Of a DNA stretch of 64,000 nt, positions 1 through 9,757 are shown in pieces. The DNA is from Cololabis saira. Lineage: Eukaryota > Chordata > Actinopteri > Beloniformes > Belonidae. Location of the stretch: positions 27,998,125 to 28,062,124 of the forward strand of contig NC_084599.1 in the NCBI RefSeq assembly GCF_033807715.1, written 5' to 3'. The notes beneath the pieces were generated by a model. The model was given only the letters and a program-made list of their open reading frames with translations, ran no database searches and was not told the DNA's origin. The position numbers and the translations under genes were made by a program. Position 1 is the first letter of the stretch, and the number at the start of each line of letters is the position of its first letter.

Positions 1-72
1 ACTAGAGCCCAAAAAAACTAGATTTATGAAAAAAAAACAAAAAAAAAAAAACAATTGCGTTCATAAGGATAA
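1..72. other. A-rich leader, no gene
   Basis: Adenine-rich sequence leading into the first SINE. I see no feature in it. Confidence 0.5.
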
Positions 73-410
73 GGGGCGGCAGTAGCTCAGGTGGCAGAGC
101 GGGTCATCCAATGATCGGAAGGTCGGCGGTTCGAATCCCGCTCTGTCCCAGTTTGCTGTTGTAGTGTCCTTGGGCAAGACACCTTACCCACCTTGCCCCG
201 TGTGAATGTGTATGAATGTTTGGTGGTGGTCGGAGGGGCCGTTTGGCGCGATATGGCAGCCACGCTTCCGTCAGTCTGCCCCAGGGCAGCTGTGGCTACA
301 AACGTAGCTTACCACCACCAGAGAGAATGTGTATGAATGAATAATGATCTCTGTAAAGTGCTCTGGGTGTCTTGAAGGGCGCTATATAAATCCAAATCAT
401 TATTATTATA
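73..410 (+). mobile_element. tRNA-derived SINE, copy 1
   Basis: The head resembles a tRNA gene with an A box (TAGCTCAGGTGG near 83) and a B box (GGTTCGAATCC near 129), as expected for an internal RNA polymerase III promoter. A body with CTTGGGCAAGACACC follows, then the tail motif GCGCTATATAAATCC and a short (ATT)n run at 397-410, the usual LINE-dependent 3' end. A second copy at 56810-57140 aligns along the whole length, differing by a few substitutions and small indels. I found no convincing target-site duplication around this copy. It is a retroposon and not a functional tRNA gene: there is no plausible full cloverleaf beyond the promoter boxes. Confidence 0.9.
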
Positions 411-500
411 AAGTTTAAAAAAAAAATAAAAATGAAAGAGTCTCTTCTCCCCTTGTGTGTCTGCCTGTAATGCACGCGCGCATGTTGTGTTTACTTTTAA

Positions 501-629
501 GCCTGAATTATGGTTCTGCGTTACACCAATGCAGAGCCTACGCCATAGGGTACGACGTACGGCGCGCGTCGCCGTGTACCCTTCGCCGTAGGCTCTGCGT
601 TGGTGTGACGCGGAACCATAAATCAGCCT
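501..629. mobile_element. Palindromic MITE
   Basis: A nearly perfect inverted repeat of about 129 bp. The left arm (ATTATGGTTCTGCGTTACACC) is mirrored by the right arm ending GGAACCATAAATCAGCC, and the centre is rich in CpG-containing TACG/CGTA words. It would fold into one long hairpin. A half copy of the same family lies at 6839-6925. There is no coding capacity. The superfamily is not certain; TAA on the left against TAG on the right would suit a three-base duplication but is weak. Confidence 0.75.
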
Positions 630-694
630 AGAGCAGCTCTGAGGGGAGACGGGAGGGGAGGAGGGAGAGCGGGGCTCCCGTCCCATCTTCGCAT

Positions 695-1331
695 CGCTTT
701 CGCACAGGGTGTCTTGACGATTTGCAATTACAGACTGAGCCTACCGTAAGTTTTTATAAACTGTAAAATGTGGGGGGGACAAATACATGATTTTGAAAAG
801 TGGGGGGGACATGTCCCCCCTGTCCCCAGTGGAAATTGCGTTGTGGCACTAACGGGCAGCAACGGCGTGCTGCCACTCACTCGCTTTATTTTATAGGCTG
901 CTATTTATATACTTTTTCTACTTTTACTGTGACCACCAAATAATGTCGTTTCCCTGTCCTCCACATCATCCACAACATCTAGATCGCAGTCTCCGTGAAA
1001 TTTAGTGGCACGGTGGCTGGATACATCTCATTCATTCTGACGCCAAACAGGCTGCAGGAAGCCACTGCGCATGCTCAGCAGGCTCATTCATATGCAAAAA
1101 CATACCATTTATGGTAAAAAGTGGGCGTGTAGAGGGCGGGATATGAGGCGGATTCAGCTGCGCAACCTTCCAACTGGACTGTGATTTATGAAGCGAACAT
1201 TGCGTGCAAGTGTGCGTGCACGCGGTTTTATAAATCCGGAATTTTTTTTGCGCCCGCCATTTTCGGCTTTTGGGTGTACGTGCACTTTTAGTATGAATCC
1301 TACGCACTCCATTTTAAATGAGGCCCCAGGC
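695..1331 (-). mobile_element. Non-autonomous DNA transposon, family B, truncated copy
   Basis: Reverse-complement relative of the full copy at 52831-53793. Shared landmarks are the terminal AAATGAGGCCCCAG (end of this copy), the GCGTGCACGCGGTTTTATAAA segment near 1220, the Y-shaped GGGGGGACATGTCCCCCC motif near 807-822, and GCAATTACAGACTGAGCC near 724. The distal end, about 300 bp in the full copy, is missing; the palindromic MITE and SINE 1 lie there instead. It has no protein coding capacity. Confidence 0.75.
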
Positions 1332-1373
1332 CCGTTACTCATTGTGTCAGCTGTGTTCCGGGAGGATGGGCCC
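1331..1373 (+). repeat. Displaced gypsy LTR fragment
   Basis: About 43 bp almost identical to 1567-1609 inside the LTR downstream (shared TTACTCATTGTGTCAGCTGT and GGGAGGATGGGC). It sits immediately upstream of coding remnants that should precede the LTR, so its order is wrong for an intact element. It suggests a rearrangement, a nested LTR remnant or template switching. Confidence 0.7.
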
Positions 1374-1533
1374 CTTGGCGGTTGCTGGATGTGTGCTGCA
1401 GTATCTGGGTGACTGGGATGGTTATGGAGCCAGCGTAGGTTCCCCGGGCACTTATTCTGGACTCCACCATGATCCGGAACTTCCATTGTTTACTTGGACG
1501 GGCTCATGGAGGCGCCCGTTGAGAAGGGGGTAC
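1374..1533 (+). pseudogene. Ty3/gypsy pol C-terminal chromodomain remnant with polypurine tract
   Basis: Two adjacent frames together carry the chromodomain signature seen at the C-terminus of fish chromoviruses (Sushi-like gypsy). One frame reads YLGDWDGYGAS (about 1399-1431). After a +1 shift the next reads VPRALILDSTMIRNFH (about 1439-1486), which matches the family pattern of a WVP...ILD..LI..FH stretch. The normal tryptophan codon is lost and a stop lies at the frame break. The open frame runs out in GAGAAGGGGG (1521-1530), a polypurine tract directly before the LTR start at 1534. Protease, reverse transcriptase and the integrase core are absent. The product is inactive. Confidence 0.7.
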
Positions 1534-2093
1534 TGTCATGTCCCTGTTTGTGTCTGTGTGTTTTTTTTCTGTTACTCATTGTGTCAGCTGTGTTCTGGGA
1601 GGATGGGCGTGTCCAGGGATCTTGGCTCACACCTGCAGCTGGTCAGGGCTCAGCTTTATTACCGGGTCCAGGCTGTCATCCGTTGCCGGATGATTTTGTC
1701 TCCTATGAGGTTCAGTACCTCTTCTGTCAGGCTTGTGTCTTGAAGACTAATGCCTGTAATTTTCTGTGTGGATTCCAGTGATCTTGAATGCCTGTCCTCC
1801 CTCTGCAACTCAGCTACTGGTCAGCCACAGATCCCAGCCACCCTCCGTCCAGGCCTTCCTTGTCTTGCCTTCAGTCTTCCGGATTACCCATCCTGTCCAC
1901 TTCATCTCTGGGGATTGGATTCTGCTCCATCGGTCATCGCGCCCTTTCAGGCCATCTGCCTGCTTAAGTTTCCTGTCATCCATCTCAACTCCAACCGACT
2001 GCGTTACACTCCTTTTAATTAAACAGTTACTTTTTCTAGGATTTATCTGTTGTGTAAAGTTGTTTCGGTCTCAAATCCTGGTTGGTCACTACA
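1534..2093 (+). mobile_element. Gypsy 3' LTR
   Basis: The LTR is bounded by TGTCATG at 1534 and GGTCACTACA at 2093, giving the TG...CA ends and a short TGT/ACA inverted repeat. It follows a polypurine tract. A candidate poly(A) signal (AATTAAA, near 2018) lies in the 3' third. The length, about 560 bp, suits a Ty3/gypsy LTR. I cannot see the partner 5' LTR in this window, apart from the 43-bp displaced fragment at 1331. Confidence 0.7.
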
Positions 2094-3017
2094 GAAATAA
2101 AAATACACTGTATTGGAGGCAACTTTTGCTTTCTCAAAACATAGTTATACCGGTGAAGGAAGAAAGTTTAACTGCTTGTTATCAGTTGTAAAGTTGTAAC
2201 TGTAACTCTGTTTTTAAGGTAAATCATAACGCAAGGAGCTAATCTGACTCCTGAAATTGAACTGCTCCACATGTTTTAACTACCACACCGTTTTTTCTTT
2301 TTTTGTTGACAATGAGTAAAGCTTGTATACAATCTGATTTTACTTTCTTTTTTTTTTTTAAAGCATTTTATTTTCAAATAGCTATTCTTTAATAATGATG
2401 AACCTAAACCCCAATCTAATGCCAATTAGCTTGTAATGTCCCACCCCGAATCATGTTTGAAAGTAACTTTCTTGGGCATGTGGTTTAAATTCATGATGAA
2501 AAGATGCATCCACAGTTCAGCTGGGCGATAACTAGATTTTATTCTGTGTGGAAAGCAAATGTTAGAAGGTTAACTACTGTTGTGGTCACTCCAAAAAGCA
2601 TGTATCCACACAGAGTTAGATCAGATGACATGTCTGAAGCTTTACATCTAGAAACTTTACCATCATACAGACACACACACACATTTGTCCTGTTTCCACT
2701 GTGGATATTGGACTCAGTGTCAGCCTACCACTATTTGCACTTGCCATTATAGTATTTTCCAACCTAGTCCACAAAGACCTCAGAGCTCAAGTGGCACTCC
2801 AAGCTCAATCTCAGAATCAAGCTGAGAAAAACGGAGTAACTGACTCGGTGTCCGAAAAAACTCAGATTTGGCAGGTTACTTAAGCCTAGAGATTCATTCT
2901 TGAAATGTTCATGTCAAATCTCCTATTTCATATAGTGTTACACATATTCCACCTAAACACACATTTAAATGAATGAAAACTTTTTACATTATTTATTTAT
3001 TATATCTCAGTCTAACC
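2094..3017. other. AT-rich sequence, no gene
   Basis: Unremarkable AT-rich DNA with a short CA run near 2671-2685. The open frames are short and unlike any family I know. Confidence 0.5.
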
Positions 3018-4056
3018 CTGCATTCACACTGAAAGCTTCAAAAATCTCCTAATGCCAGCATCGCGCTGCTTGGTGGATTTTTTTTGATTTGATTTGATTT
3101 ATTTTATTTTTGTACATGTAAAAAAAAACAACACTTCATGAGAAGTTTAAGAAAATAAAACAACAAAACAAAGAATTCCATCCTTTAAAACTTGCTATCT
3201 TGATTTACATCTTGATCTTACATTTACATGATTTGCCAAAAAAGGAGTAGGAAGAAGGGTAAACTTATTTAGTCCTACCCCCTTTCACTGATCATTTCAC
3301 ACATTCACACTGAAAGCAGCATGCACTGCAGAAGCCTGCAGTGGGCAGGGCTATAGCTGCGCTGCAGAAGTGGAGGGAACAGTATAGTCTACTACACATA
3401 TCTATATATAGCGTGCACATCTTCACATTTCACCACAGAGATCACACTTTGGGAAACCTTCTTTATATTTTAGCGTTATTTCTGCATAGATAAGAGTGAG
3501 TTTGATGCTCCTTAACAAGTTTGGTCCGCGGATCAATAGCAACCGTCAGCGAGCCGTTTGTCCCGATGAAGCTGCAGTCTGTCTGCGGTGAACACTGACA
3601 CACCGGGTCGGAGCAGATTTGGTCATGATGTTTAAACTGTGTTTTGTGATTAATAAGCACGGTTTTTAATTATTTTGCGTTGCATCGATGTAGCAAATAA
3701 AGTCCATCCAGCCCCTCGGCAGTCAAATCAGCAAAAATGTCAGTTTGCTGGATGAAATATATGAATTCCTGATAAAATAAGTTTGTTACTGCACAGCTAT
3801 GCTCATGTATGCATGTGAGTGAGTGTACGTATGTGTGTACATGAAAGTACAATCTGCATTGAGGGTTCTCGCTTCGGGAATCCTGGTCTGTGATTGGACG
3901 CTGCCTCGGCAGCACTGTTGCTCATTTGCATAAAGTTCTGATTTTTCAACTTCAAATTGACGCGCTGCTCCCGCTGCCTGTGGACGCGCGTTTTCATAGA
4001 AAATGAATGGCAGCCGGCTGCCTATGACGCCCGTGACGCTTTCAGTGTGAACGCAG
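3018..4056. mobile_element. DNA transposon with CTGCATTCACACTGAAAGC termini
   Basis: The left end CTGCATTCACACTGAAAGC (3018) matches, inverted, the right end GCTTTCAGTGTGAACGCAG (4038-4056) with one mismatch. The right subterminal part is GC-rich and typical of fish non-autonomous elements (GCATAAAGTTCTGATTTTTC, then ACGCGCGTTTTCATAGAAAATG). A second copy of the left terminal 16 bases (CATTCACACTGAAAGC) occurs at 3304-3319, after a retroposon-like insert. I did not find a clean target-site duplication. No transposase is visible. Confidence 0.6.
3070..3300 (-). repeat. Retroposon-like insert (possible antisense LINE tail)
   Basis: Begins with a T-run followed by GATTTGATTTGATTT and contains AAAGGAGTAGGAAGAAGGGT and TAGTCCTACCCCCTTT, strings I associate with an abundant fish dispersed repeat. 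The T-rich start suggests an antisense poly(A) or simple-repeat tail. The class is uncertain. Confidence 0.4.
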
Positions 4057-4363
4057 AATGGAAGAGGAAACCAACTAGAAGTTGCTATTGCAAGTAAGAT
4101 GCCCTTTCAATCCATAGCTTTCATGTATGGAGGACAAAAACTGACATAATTAAAAATAAAAGCAGAAATGTATATATTTTTTGTTTTTCGTTTTTCCATA
4201 TACATGTATTTGTTTGTACATTCCCTTGTCTCCTCTTTTTACTTTACCTTATGCATTTCTGCCTCATTATGCAAGGGTGTGGTGTCCACATCCTTGTTGC
4301 AGGCAGAGCCGGATTAACGCAAAGGCAGACTAGGCACGTGCCTAGGGCCCGACAGGGGGGGGC

Positions 4364-4397
<34 letters not shown>

Positions 4398-4713
4398 TCT
4401 GCACACATATTAATGGTTGATAACATGCCGGTAAAAACCTAAGGCATATATATATGTGCATTATTACTATATTTTGTATACATACATATAGATATACGCA
4501 TACATACGCACAGGGCCGCCGCAAGGGATGTGCGAACCGTGCGACCGCACGGGGCCTGGCGCCCCAAGGGGCCTGGCGCGCTATGGGCCGTTTTTTTTTT
4601 CCCCCAATTTTTTTTGTTTTTTTCCTTATAAATATCAACAGTCACGTTCCATTACAGACCTAAATGTGTACTAGTCTGTGCATATCAATAAATATATGTG
4701 CAATGATGACGCG

Positions 4714-5196
4714 CAGTACTCGAGTTGAGGGGGGATGAGGGGGGATGGCATCCCCCCTGAAATAAAAACGGTAAAAATCATCCCCCCTGTAAAACTGTCA
4801 CCCCCCCTTTCCATCCCTTATGTCATTTCATTAATGAATTTTACTGCTATTTCAACATTTAGAGTCATCACCAGAAAAATAACCTTTTTGACAATTTTCA
4901 CTTGTTTCAAGTACATTTTCACTTGAAATAAGTAGAAAAATCTGCCAGTGGGACAAGATTTATCTTCGCATTACAAGCAAAAAAATCTTGTTCCACTGGC
5001 AGATTTTTCTACTTATTTTAAGTGAAAATCTACTTGAAACAGGTGAAAATTGTTGTTTTTTCCAGTCTTGTTTTAAGTGTAATAAGATTTTTTTTACTCT
5101 TTTTTTTACTTTTTTACTTTAATCAGCACAAATTATCTGTCCCCATATGATAAAATCCACCATCCCCCCTGATTTTTTTTTACAACTCGAGTGCTG
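4714..5196. mobile_element. Short hAT-like element (hAT-3) nested in hAT-2
   Basis: Ends CAGTACTCGAGTTG (4714) and CAACTCGAGTGCTG (to 5196) are inverted repeats with one mismatch. Exact 8-bp duplications ATGACGCG lie at 4706-4713 and 5197-5204. The related hAT-2 copy near 24100-24115 runs through this point without the insert, so it serves as an approximate empty site. Just inside the ends are tracts of GGGGGGATGR and its complement. No coding sequence. Confidence 0.85.
4892..5052. repeat. Foldback palindrome inside hAT-3
   Basis: An inverted repeat of about 70 bp per arm with a short spacer. The arms share CAATTTTCACTTG, AAGTAGAAAAATCTGCCAGT and ACAAGATTT. It could be a separate MITE insertion or the natural core of hAT-3; no separate duplication was found. 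It would form a long hairpin in single-stranded DNA or RNA. Confidence 0.75.
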
Positions 5197-5293
5197 ATGA
5201 CGCGTGTCTGTTGTTCAATACAACTGATCAGACCAAGCGCGGACACAAGCTAGTCTGATCCAGACGGGTGGAGTTGGAACAAACTGTCACACA

Positions 5294-5464
5294 ATGTCGA
5301 GAGAACGAGACAGATTCAGGAAATTTCCATCAGGGGATGAAAAAAGAAAAAAACAAAAGAAAATGGAAGAGTTTAATGCCTCTCTGAAAGGCACGTTTGA
5401 TAAATTTGTTACAAAAATCACCGATCCGACCGGGTCTCAAGCAGCCATGGGGCCCCGCGTCGAG
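5294..5464 (+). pseudogene. hAT transposase N-terminal exon, copy 1
   Basis: Opens with ATG at 5294 and reads MSRERDRFRKFPSGDEKRKK, then KKMEEFNASLKGTFDKFV. This resembles the basic N-terminus of fish hAT transposases and of ZMYM1/TTF-type relatives: a charged start, a lysine/arginine cluster, then a short acidic and hydrophobic helix before the zinc-finger region. A consensus splice donor (CGAG then GTAAGC) follows at 5465. The downstream zinc finger, RNase-H-like catalytic core and dimerisation region are absent from the element. The fragment may still be transcribed but cannot make an active enzyme. The family name is by recognition. Confidence 0.6.
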
Positions 5465-6333
5465 GTAAGCCCAGATGATGATGAGGCAGGGGAAGGTATC
5501 CAGTATTTTGCTAATTGGAGAGTTAAAATTGCGCATATAGACACCCGATCCGACCCGAAAAACCCAAAAATTTCGCGCGCGCTCGCTACGCTCACGCGCG
5601 AGGGCCCCCCTGGCTATTTCGCACAGGGCCTCGCAAATCTCTCAAACGGCTCTGCATACGCATACACATACATACATATACACATACAGACATACATACT
5701 ACAGCACACTTTGTCTTACTGCAAATTGTATTGGTCTTTGTAGATTTGACTTCTTATTCAACTATTCAATTTAATCAACACATTTAATTAAGATTTTCTG
5801 CAAAATGCTCACAATCGATAAGATAAGGATAATTTAATAGCATTTAATAGAGCGTTGTAATAACATATAACAACGTATAAATAATAAAAATCTAAAAATA
5901 GTCTGATAGACTGTTTAATATACAACACATGACTTATTTTGGAATACAAAGAACCAACTTGACTATGACTTTGCTATGTAAAATGCGAATTAAGTTTTAT
6001 TAGTAACTTTGGTAAGTTTAAGATTTCATAAATAACATCGATGGAGGGGGGCCCAAAAATCACAGTCTGCCTAGTGTAGTCCATTTATTTAATCCGGCTC
6101 TGGTTGCAGGAGGCTTTATTTAATACAAAGCCGCCTATTTATCTGATTACTGATAGGCCTGCACTGGTAACTGAGCGGCCGGTGCTGTACTCACGTTACT
6201 CATCTGGTCATTTTGGTGTCAAACCCAGCAACTCATTGGATCACCTACTGTCCCTGACGTGCGATAGAGGCTGATAACTAGCATACCTAGGGTTGTCGCC
6301 CCCTGCATTAGACACATCCTCGACTGTATTTAA

Positions 6334-7402
6334 AGGTATAGTCTGTAATGTTGGAGAGCTAGCAAGATTTGAAAGTGGCACCTCCTCTAAGCCCCACCCC
6401 CTCATCCCCCTCCCGTCAGCGCTCCGTCCAAAGCCACGCCCCCACAAACTTTGGGGAACGCGTATTTGCAGGAGTCGAGTTTTCCAGGACATTTTGGACA
6501 GCACATTTTCAACAAAACTAGCCCATGTCTCATTCACCTATAAGCGAGGCCGGTTTTAGGGGGGGGGGGGCAGGGGTGGGCTGTGCCCACCCAAACGTGC
6601 ATCCTGTCTACCCAATCAAAGTTATGGGGATCCTTTATTTTTGTATAGCCTAATTTTATTTTTTTTATAAATATAAAAAAATATCACAGAATACCTGTAC
6701 CGTTTCTGATTGGGTGGGCACTGCGCATCATTTTTAGACACAACAATGAACGCATACCGCAAAAGTTGTGTCTCGGCGGAGGGACCCGACGTCCCAGCAA
6801 AATGAGCACAAGAAGTGTTCAGAACAGAGCACACACTGAAGGCTGATTTATGGTTCCGCGTTACACCAACGCAGAATGGTGCGCGTCGCCACGTACCCTA
6901 CGCCGTAGGCTACGGCGTAGCAGTGGCAACAGAGCCTGCACGGCACCGCAGCGCACCGCCACCCGCACCGGCGCTCTCCGCCCTCGCCGGGATGGAGACG
7001 CCTCCATCCCCACGGCCCCCCATACTGGGGAGGTGGTATTTTTCTCGTTTTCTGCGCCATTCTTCAGCAAACATGACTCGAGTGTGTGAAGTTTTCCGGC
7101 AAGATTTTCGACGTGACGAGTGCGCGCATGGGAGAGAGGGGGGCGTGGGCGGGACTTAAAATGAAGGCATCTGATTGGTTCTTTCCCCCCTGCCAATCCT
7201 CTGGTCCTCTGACCAATCCGTGCCATTCGGTGCGCAAAAAACAGATTGGTCAGAGTTTTTACAGGATTAAAGCTGTCAGAGAGGTCGGATTTTTTTCTTT
7301 CCTTTTTCTGAACACATTATTCACTGGCGACTCTCAGGATGGAAGGACCGTTTCACCCAGTATAACAATAAATGTTTTTGAATACGATTACAGACTATAC
7401 CT
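6334..7402. mobile_element. TTAA-target DNA transposon, family T1, copy 1
   Basis: Ends AGGTATAGTCTGTAATGTTG (6334) and inverted ACAGACTATACCT (to 7402), flanked by TTAA at 6330-6333 and 7403-7406. The TTAA target and AG-start suggest the Kolobok superfamily, with piggyBac as an alternative. It shares about 210 bp of left end and about 380 bp of right end with the copy at 27245-28835, but the middles differ. Here the middle holds a G-run (6560s), a low-complexity AT patch and the half palindromic MITE. No transposase is readable. Confidence 0.85.
6839..6925. repeat. Half copy of the palindromic MITE
   Basis: GGCTGATTTATGGTTCCGCG and the following bases match the right arm of the palindrome at 501-629 in reverse complement. 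Only one arm and part of the centre are present, inside the TTAA element at 6334-7402. Confidence 0.65.
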
Positions 7403-7684
7403 TTAAGTCTGGCCTGGGGATTTATAGCAAGAAGCTGGTTGTGCAATAGTCTTGACTTTGGCCCAATCCTGTTTCTTCATGTTTGTTGACCAATAGTAGA
7501 GGAGCTGGACAAAGAAGGGCAGCCCTCCTCGTTTGCATGATGAGGCAGAAATGCATAAGGTAAAGTAAAAAGAGACAAGGGAATTTAAAAACAACACATG
7601 CATGTATAAGGAATAGGAAAAACAAAAGAAATATGTTTTTGCTCATATTTTTAATTATGTCAGTTCTGGTCCTCCATATTCATG

Positions 7685-9165
7685 AGCTAGATAAGTAATT
7701 CATTAAACAAGAAAAATACTAAAATTAGATAAATACAACCTCAGATTAAGAACATTTGAAATACGATGTCATTATTAGCTGAACAAAACTAAGCCAAATA
7801 TTACCTTGTATCTGTTCCCTTTGCCTTATGAGACATGAGGTGTGGTCGTGCATGAACATGTGAAACTGAAAGCAGTAAATCTTGAACCTTGAAGCCATCT
7901 AGTATTGATTCTTAGCAGGTGAGCCTCAAGAAGGGGCTTTGATCAGCAGGGGTTCAACATGTATGTGTTTGAGAATGTGTTTGTTTTGTGTGTGATGGCT
8001 TATATCTGTCGGCTGTGTGAGAGGAGGGATATTCTTGAGGCAAGAGAAGTGTTTGATGTGGAGATTTTCTCACCAGGTGGTATAAGAAAAAGGCTGGGAC
8101 TCCTAAAATATTACAACCTCCTGTTTGTTCTTTGGAGAAATGCGGGCTTCAAAAAAACATAGATGGGTAGGTGGATGGATGTATACACAGATTGCTTTTT
8201 CGCTGGGTAAAGTTGTATAAGCAGATTTGCTAAGCAAGGGGAATTATGGCGTGATGACAAATCGTAATACTCCAGTTGGTGCCATTTTAGTTCTGAAGGT
8301 GATTCTTTTCAAAACTGCACTGTTCTACAAACATGGACAGAATCAGTTCAGTTTAATGATGACCAACGCAAATAACTGGAAGGAGTCCACATCAAACAAC
8401 CAGAGCTGTTAGTATTCAAAAGGCAGCTTGTTTCTTGTAAAAACACAGGCTTTGCACAGGTTATGACGGTGATTATGGTTATTATTTTTTCCAGTAGAAA
8501 AAGGGTTGCTAATAACTATAAGAATTTAAACAATTTTACTATTATCACAAAATGCAATAACATTACTTTACATTTTGTAAGAAGTCTGCATGTCTGCAAT
8601 GTGTGGAGGGACGCAGAGGAGCAGCTAGCATTTTAGCTTGGAAGATGGAGATGGAAACCTTTAGCCTAGGCATGTTGTGACCATGCAGAGTCATGCGTTC
8701 ACCCTCTGATGATGAAATTTAGTTCAAGCAGACCCTGGTGGACCCTTGTGTAGTTGCAGTAAAAGTAAAGTATAATACAGATTAATTGTAAAAAAAACAA
8801 AATGTGCAGGATTTCATTTGTACTGAAGTTGTGCTGTGTTCATCAAACACTGCAGATTTAAGGTAAATGATGGAAGAAAAAAAGTGAAGCAGTGCAAAAT
8901 ATAATGCATCGTATGGGTATGGTATGACATCCAGATGATCACAGATTTCCTCAAATTCAAAATAACTTGGCTTGACAACCAATATGATAATCCAAATTTT
9001 GCACCTTTTAGAGTTGAGCCTATAAATACATATGTGATGGGAATAGGGACATAGATCATATGTCTAGGAGGCCTAATTTAAATTAAGATCAGATAGTTAG
9101 CGCTGGCTGTCTTTATTTTTCTTTAATGGCGCCAACGGACATAATGACTGTAAAGCAATGAACAC
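7685..9165. other. AT-rich sequence, no gene
   Basis: Apparently unique DNA. Short open frames occur but have no recognisable motifs and no splice context I trust. Confidence 0.5.
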
Positions 9166-9168
9166 TAA

Positions 9169-9754
9169 TGGCACTTTCGCACTAGGACTTACTTGGCCCG
9201 ACTCGGCTCGGCGCGGCTTTACACGGCTCCACACGTGTGTTTTCGCACAGCCAGGGGAGAAGTGGGCAGGTTGGGGTGAAGCGGCTGTGACGTACTCGAT
9301 TGCGCAACACCTTTGTTTGTGTCGGCGCAGATGAGAAATCAGCTGGAGCCGGGAGCGGCTGAGAAAAAAACAGCCCGTCTACATCGCTTTTTTAATTTTT
9401 TCTCGACAGCCACCAGGTTTATGAACATCTGCACCTCAGAGTTGGATCACCAAACAGACGTTTTTGCTGTATAATAAAATCGCCGCAAGCCGCGAGCAAT
9501 AGATCCATGGCCGCGAGTCGCCTCGCGCTGACTCCGCTTCCTGATTCAAACGTTTGACGGCCCCGCCCCCGACCAACCGGTGGCGAGGAGGGTGGTGACC
9601 TCAGAAATAGTCCCTGCTCAGCCCGCTATAGAACCTCACTGAAATGGTTACAGAAAAAGGTATCGGCTTGGAGCGGCTCTACCCGTCTCAGCCCTAATGC
9701 AAAAGCGCAAAACGGGTAGAACCGAGCTGAAGTGATACTAGTGCAAAAGCGGCA
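9169..9754. mobile_element. PIF/Harbinger-like MITE
   Basis: Ends TGGCACTTTCGCACTAG (9169) and CTAGTGCAAAAGCGGCA (to 9754) are imperfect inverted repeats (14 of 17). The three-base duplication TAA flanks both sides (9166-9168 and 9755-9757), as in PIF/Harbinger elements. The GC-rich body has many CpG-containing words (CCCGACTCGGCTCGGCGCGG) and no open frame of note. Non-autonomous. Confidence 0.7.
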
Positions 9755-9757
9755 TAA

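Larger units (their letters stand above)
4511..5654 (+). mobile_element. hAT-superfamily element (hAT-2) nested in hAT-1
   Basis: Imperfect terminal repeats: CAGGGCCGCCGCAAGGGATG at 4511 against CAGAGCCGTTTGAGAGATTT read inward from 5654. Exact 8-bp duplications CATACGCA lie at 4503-4510 and 5655-5662. It contains the N-terminal exon of a transposase (5294 onward) but nothing further, so it is an internally deleted derivative. A relative, without these ends intact, lies within 23866-24520, sharing the Kozak region, exon and the GCGCCCCAAGGGGCC motif. Confidence 0.87.
4304..6102. mobile_element. hAT-superfamily element (hAT-1)
   Basis: The ends are identical for 14 bases, CAGAGCCGGATTAA at 4304 and its complement ending at 6102. 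A second shared block, GGCAGACTAGGCA-like, lies just inside each end. Exact 8-bp duplications GTTGCAGG flank it at 4296-4303 and 6103-6110, the hallmark of hAT transposition. A long T-run lies near 4367-4397. Its body is interrupted by another hAT at 4511-5654, and no transposase of its own is recognisable, so it is non-autonomous. Confidence 0.88.
4126..7678. mobile_element. Long-TIR DNA transposon hosting two insertions
   Basis: The first roughly 160 bp (from TATGGAGGACAAAAACTGAC at 4126) are repeated inverted at 7526-7678, which ends GTCAGTTCTGGTCCTCCATA. Outside both ends lies the same six bases, TTCATG (4120-4125 and 7679-7684), a probable target-site duplication. Removing the hAT at 4304-6102 and the TTAA element at 6334-7402, each with one copy of its duplication, leaves a non-coding element of about 673 bp. 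The superfamily is uncertain; a 6-bp duplication is not hAT (8), Tc1 (2) or piggyBac/Kolobok (4). Confidence 0.7.

Noticed and set aside
83..151. tRNA gene
   Set aside because: A and B boxes are present, but this is the head of a SINE with a second copy at 56810; the fold is not a good cloverleaf and the SINE body follows directly.
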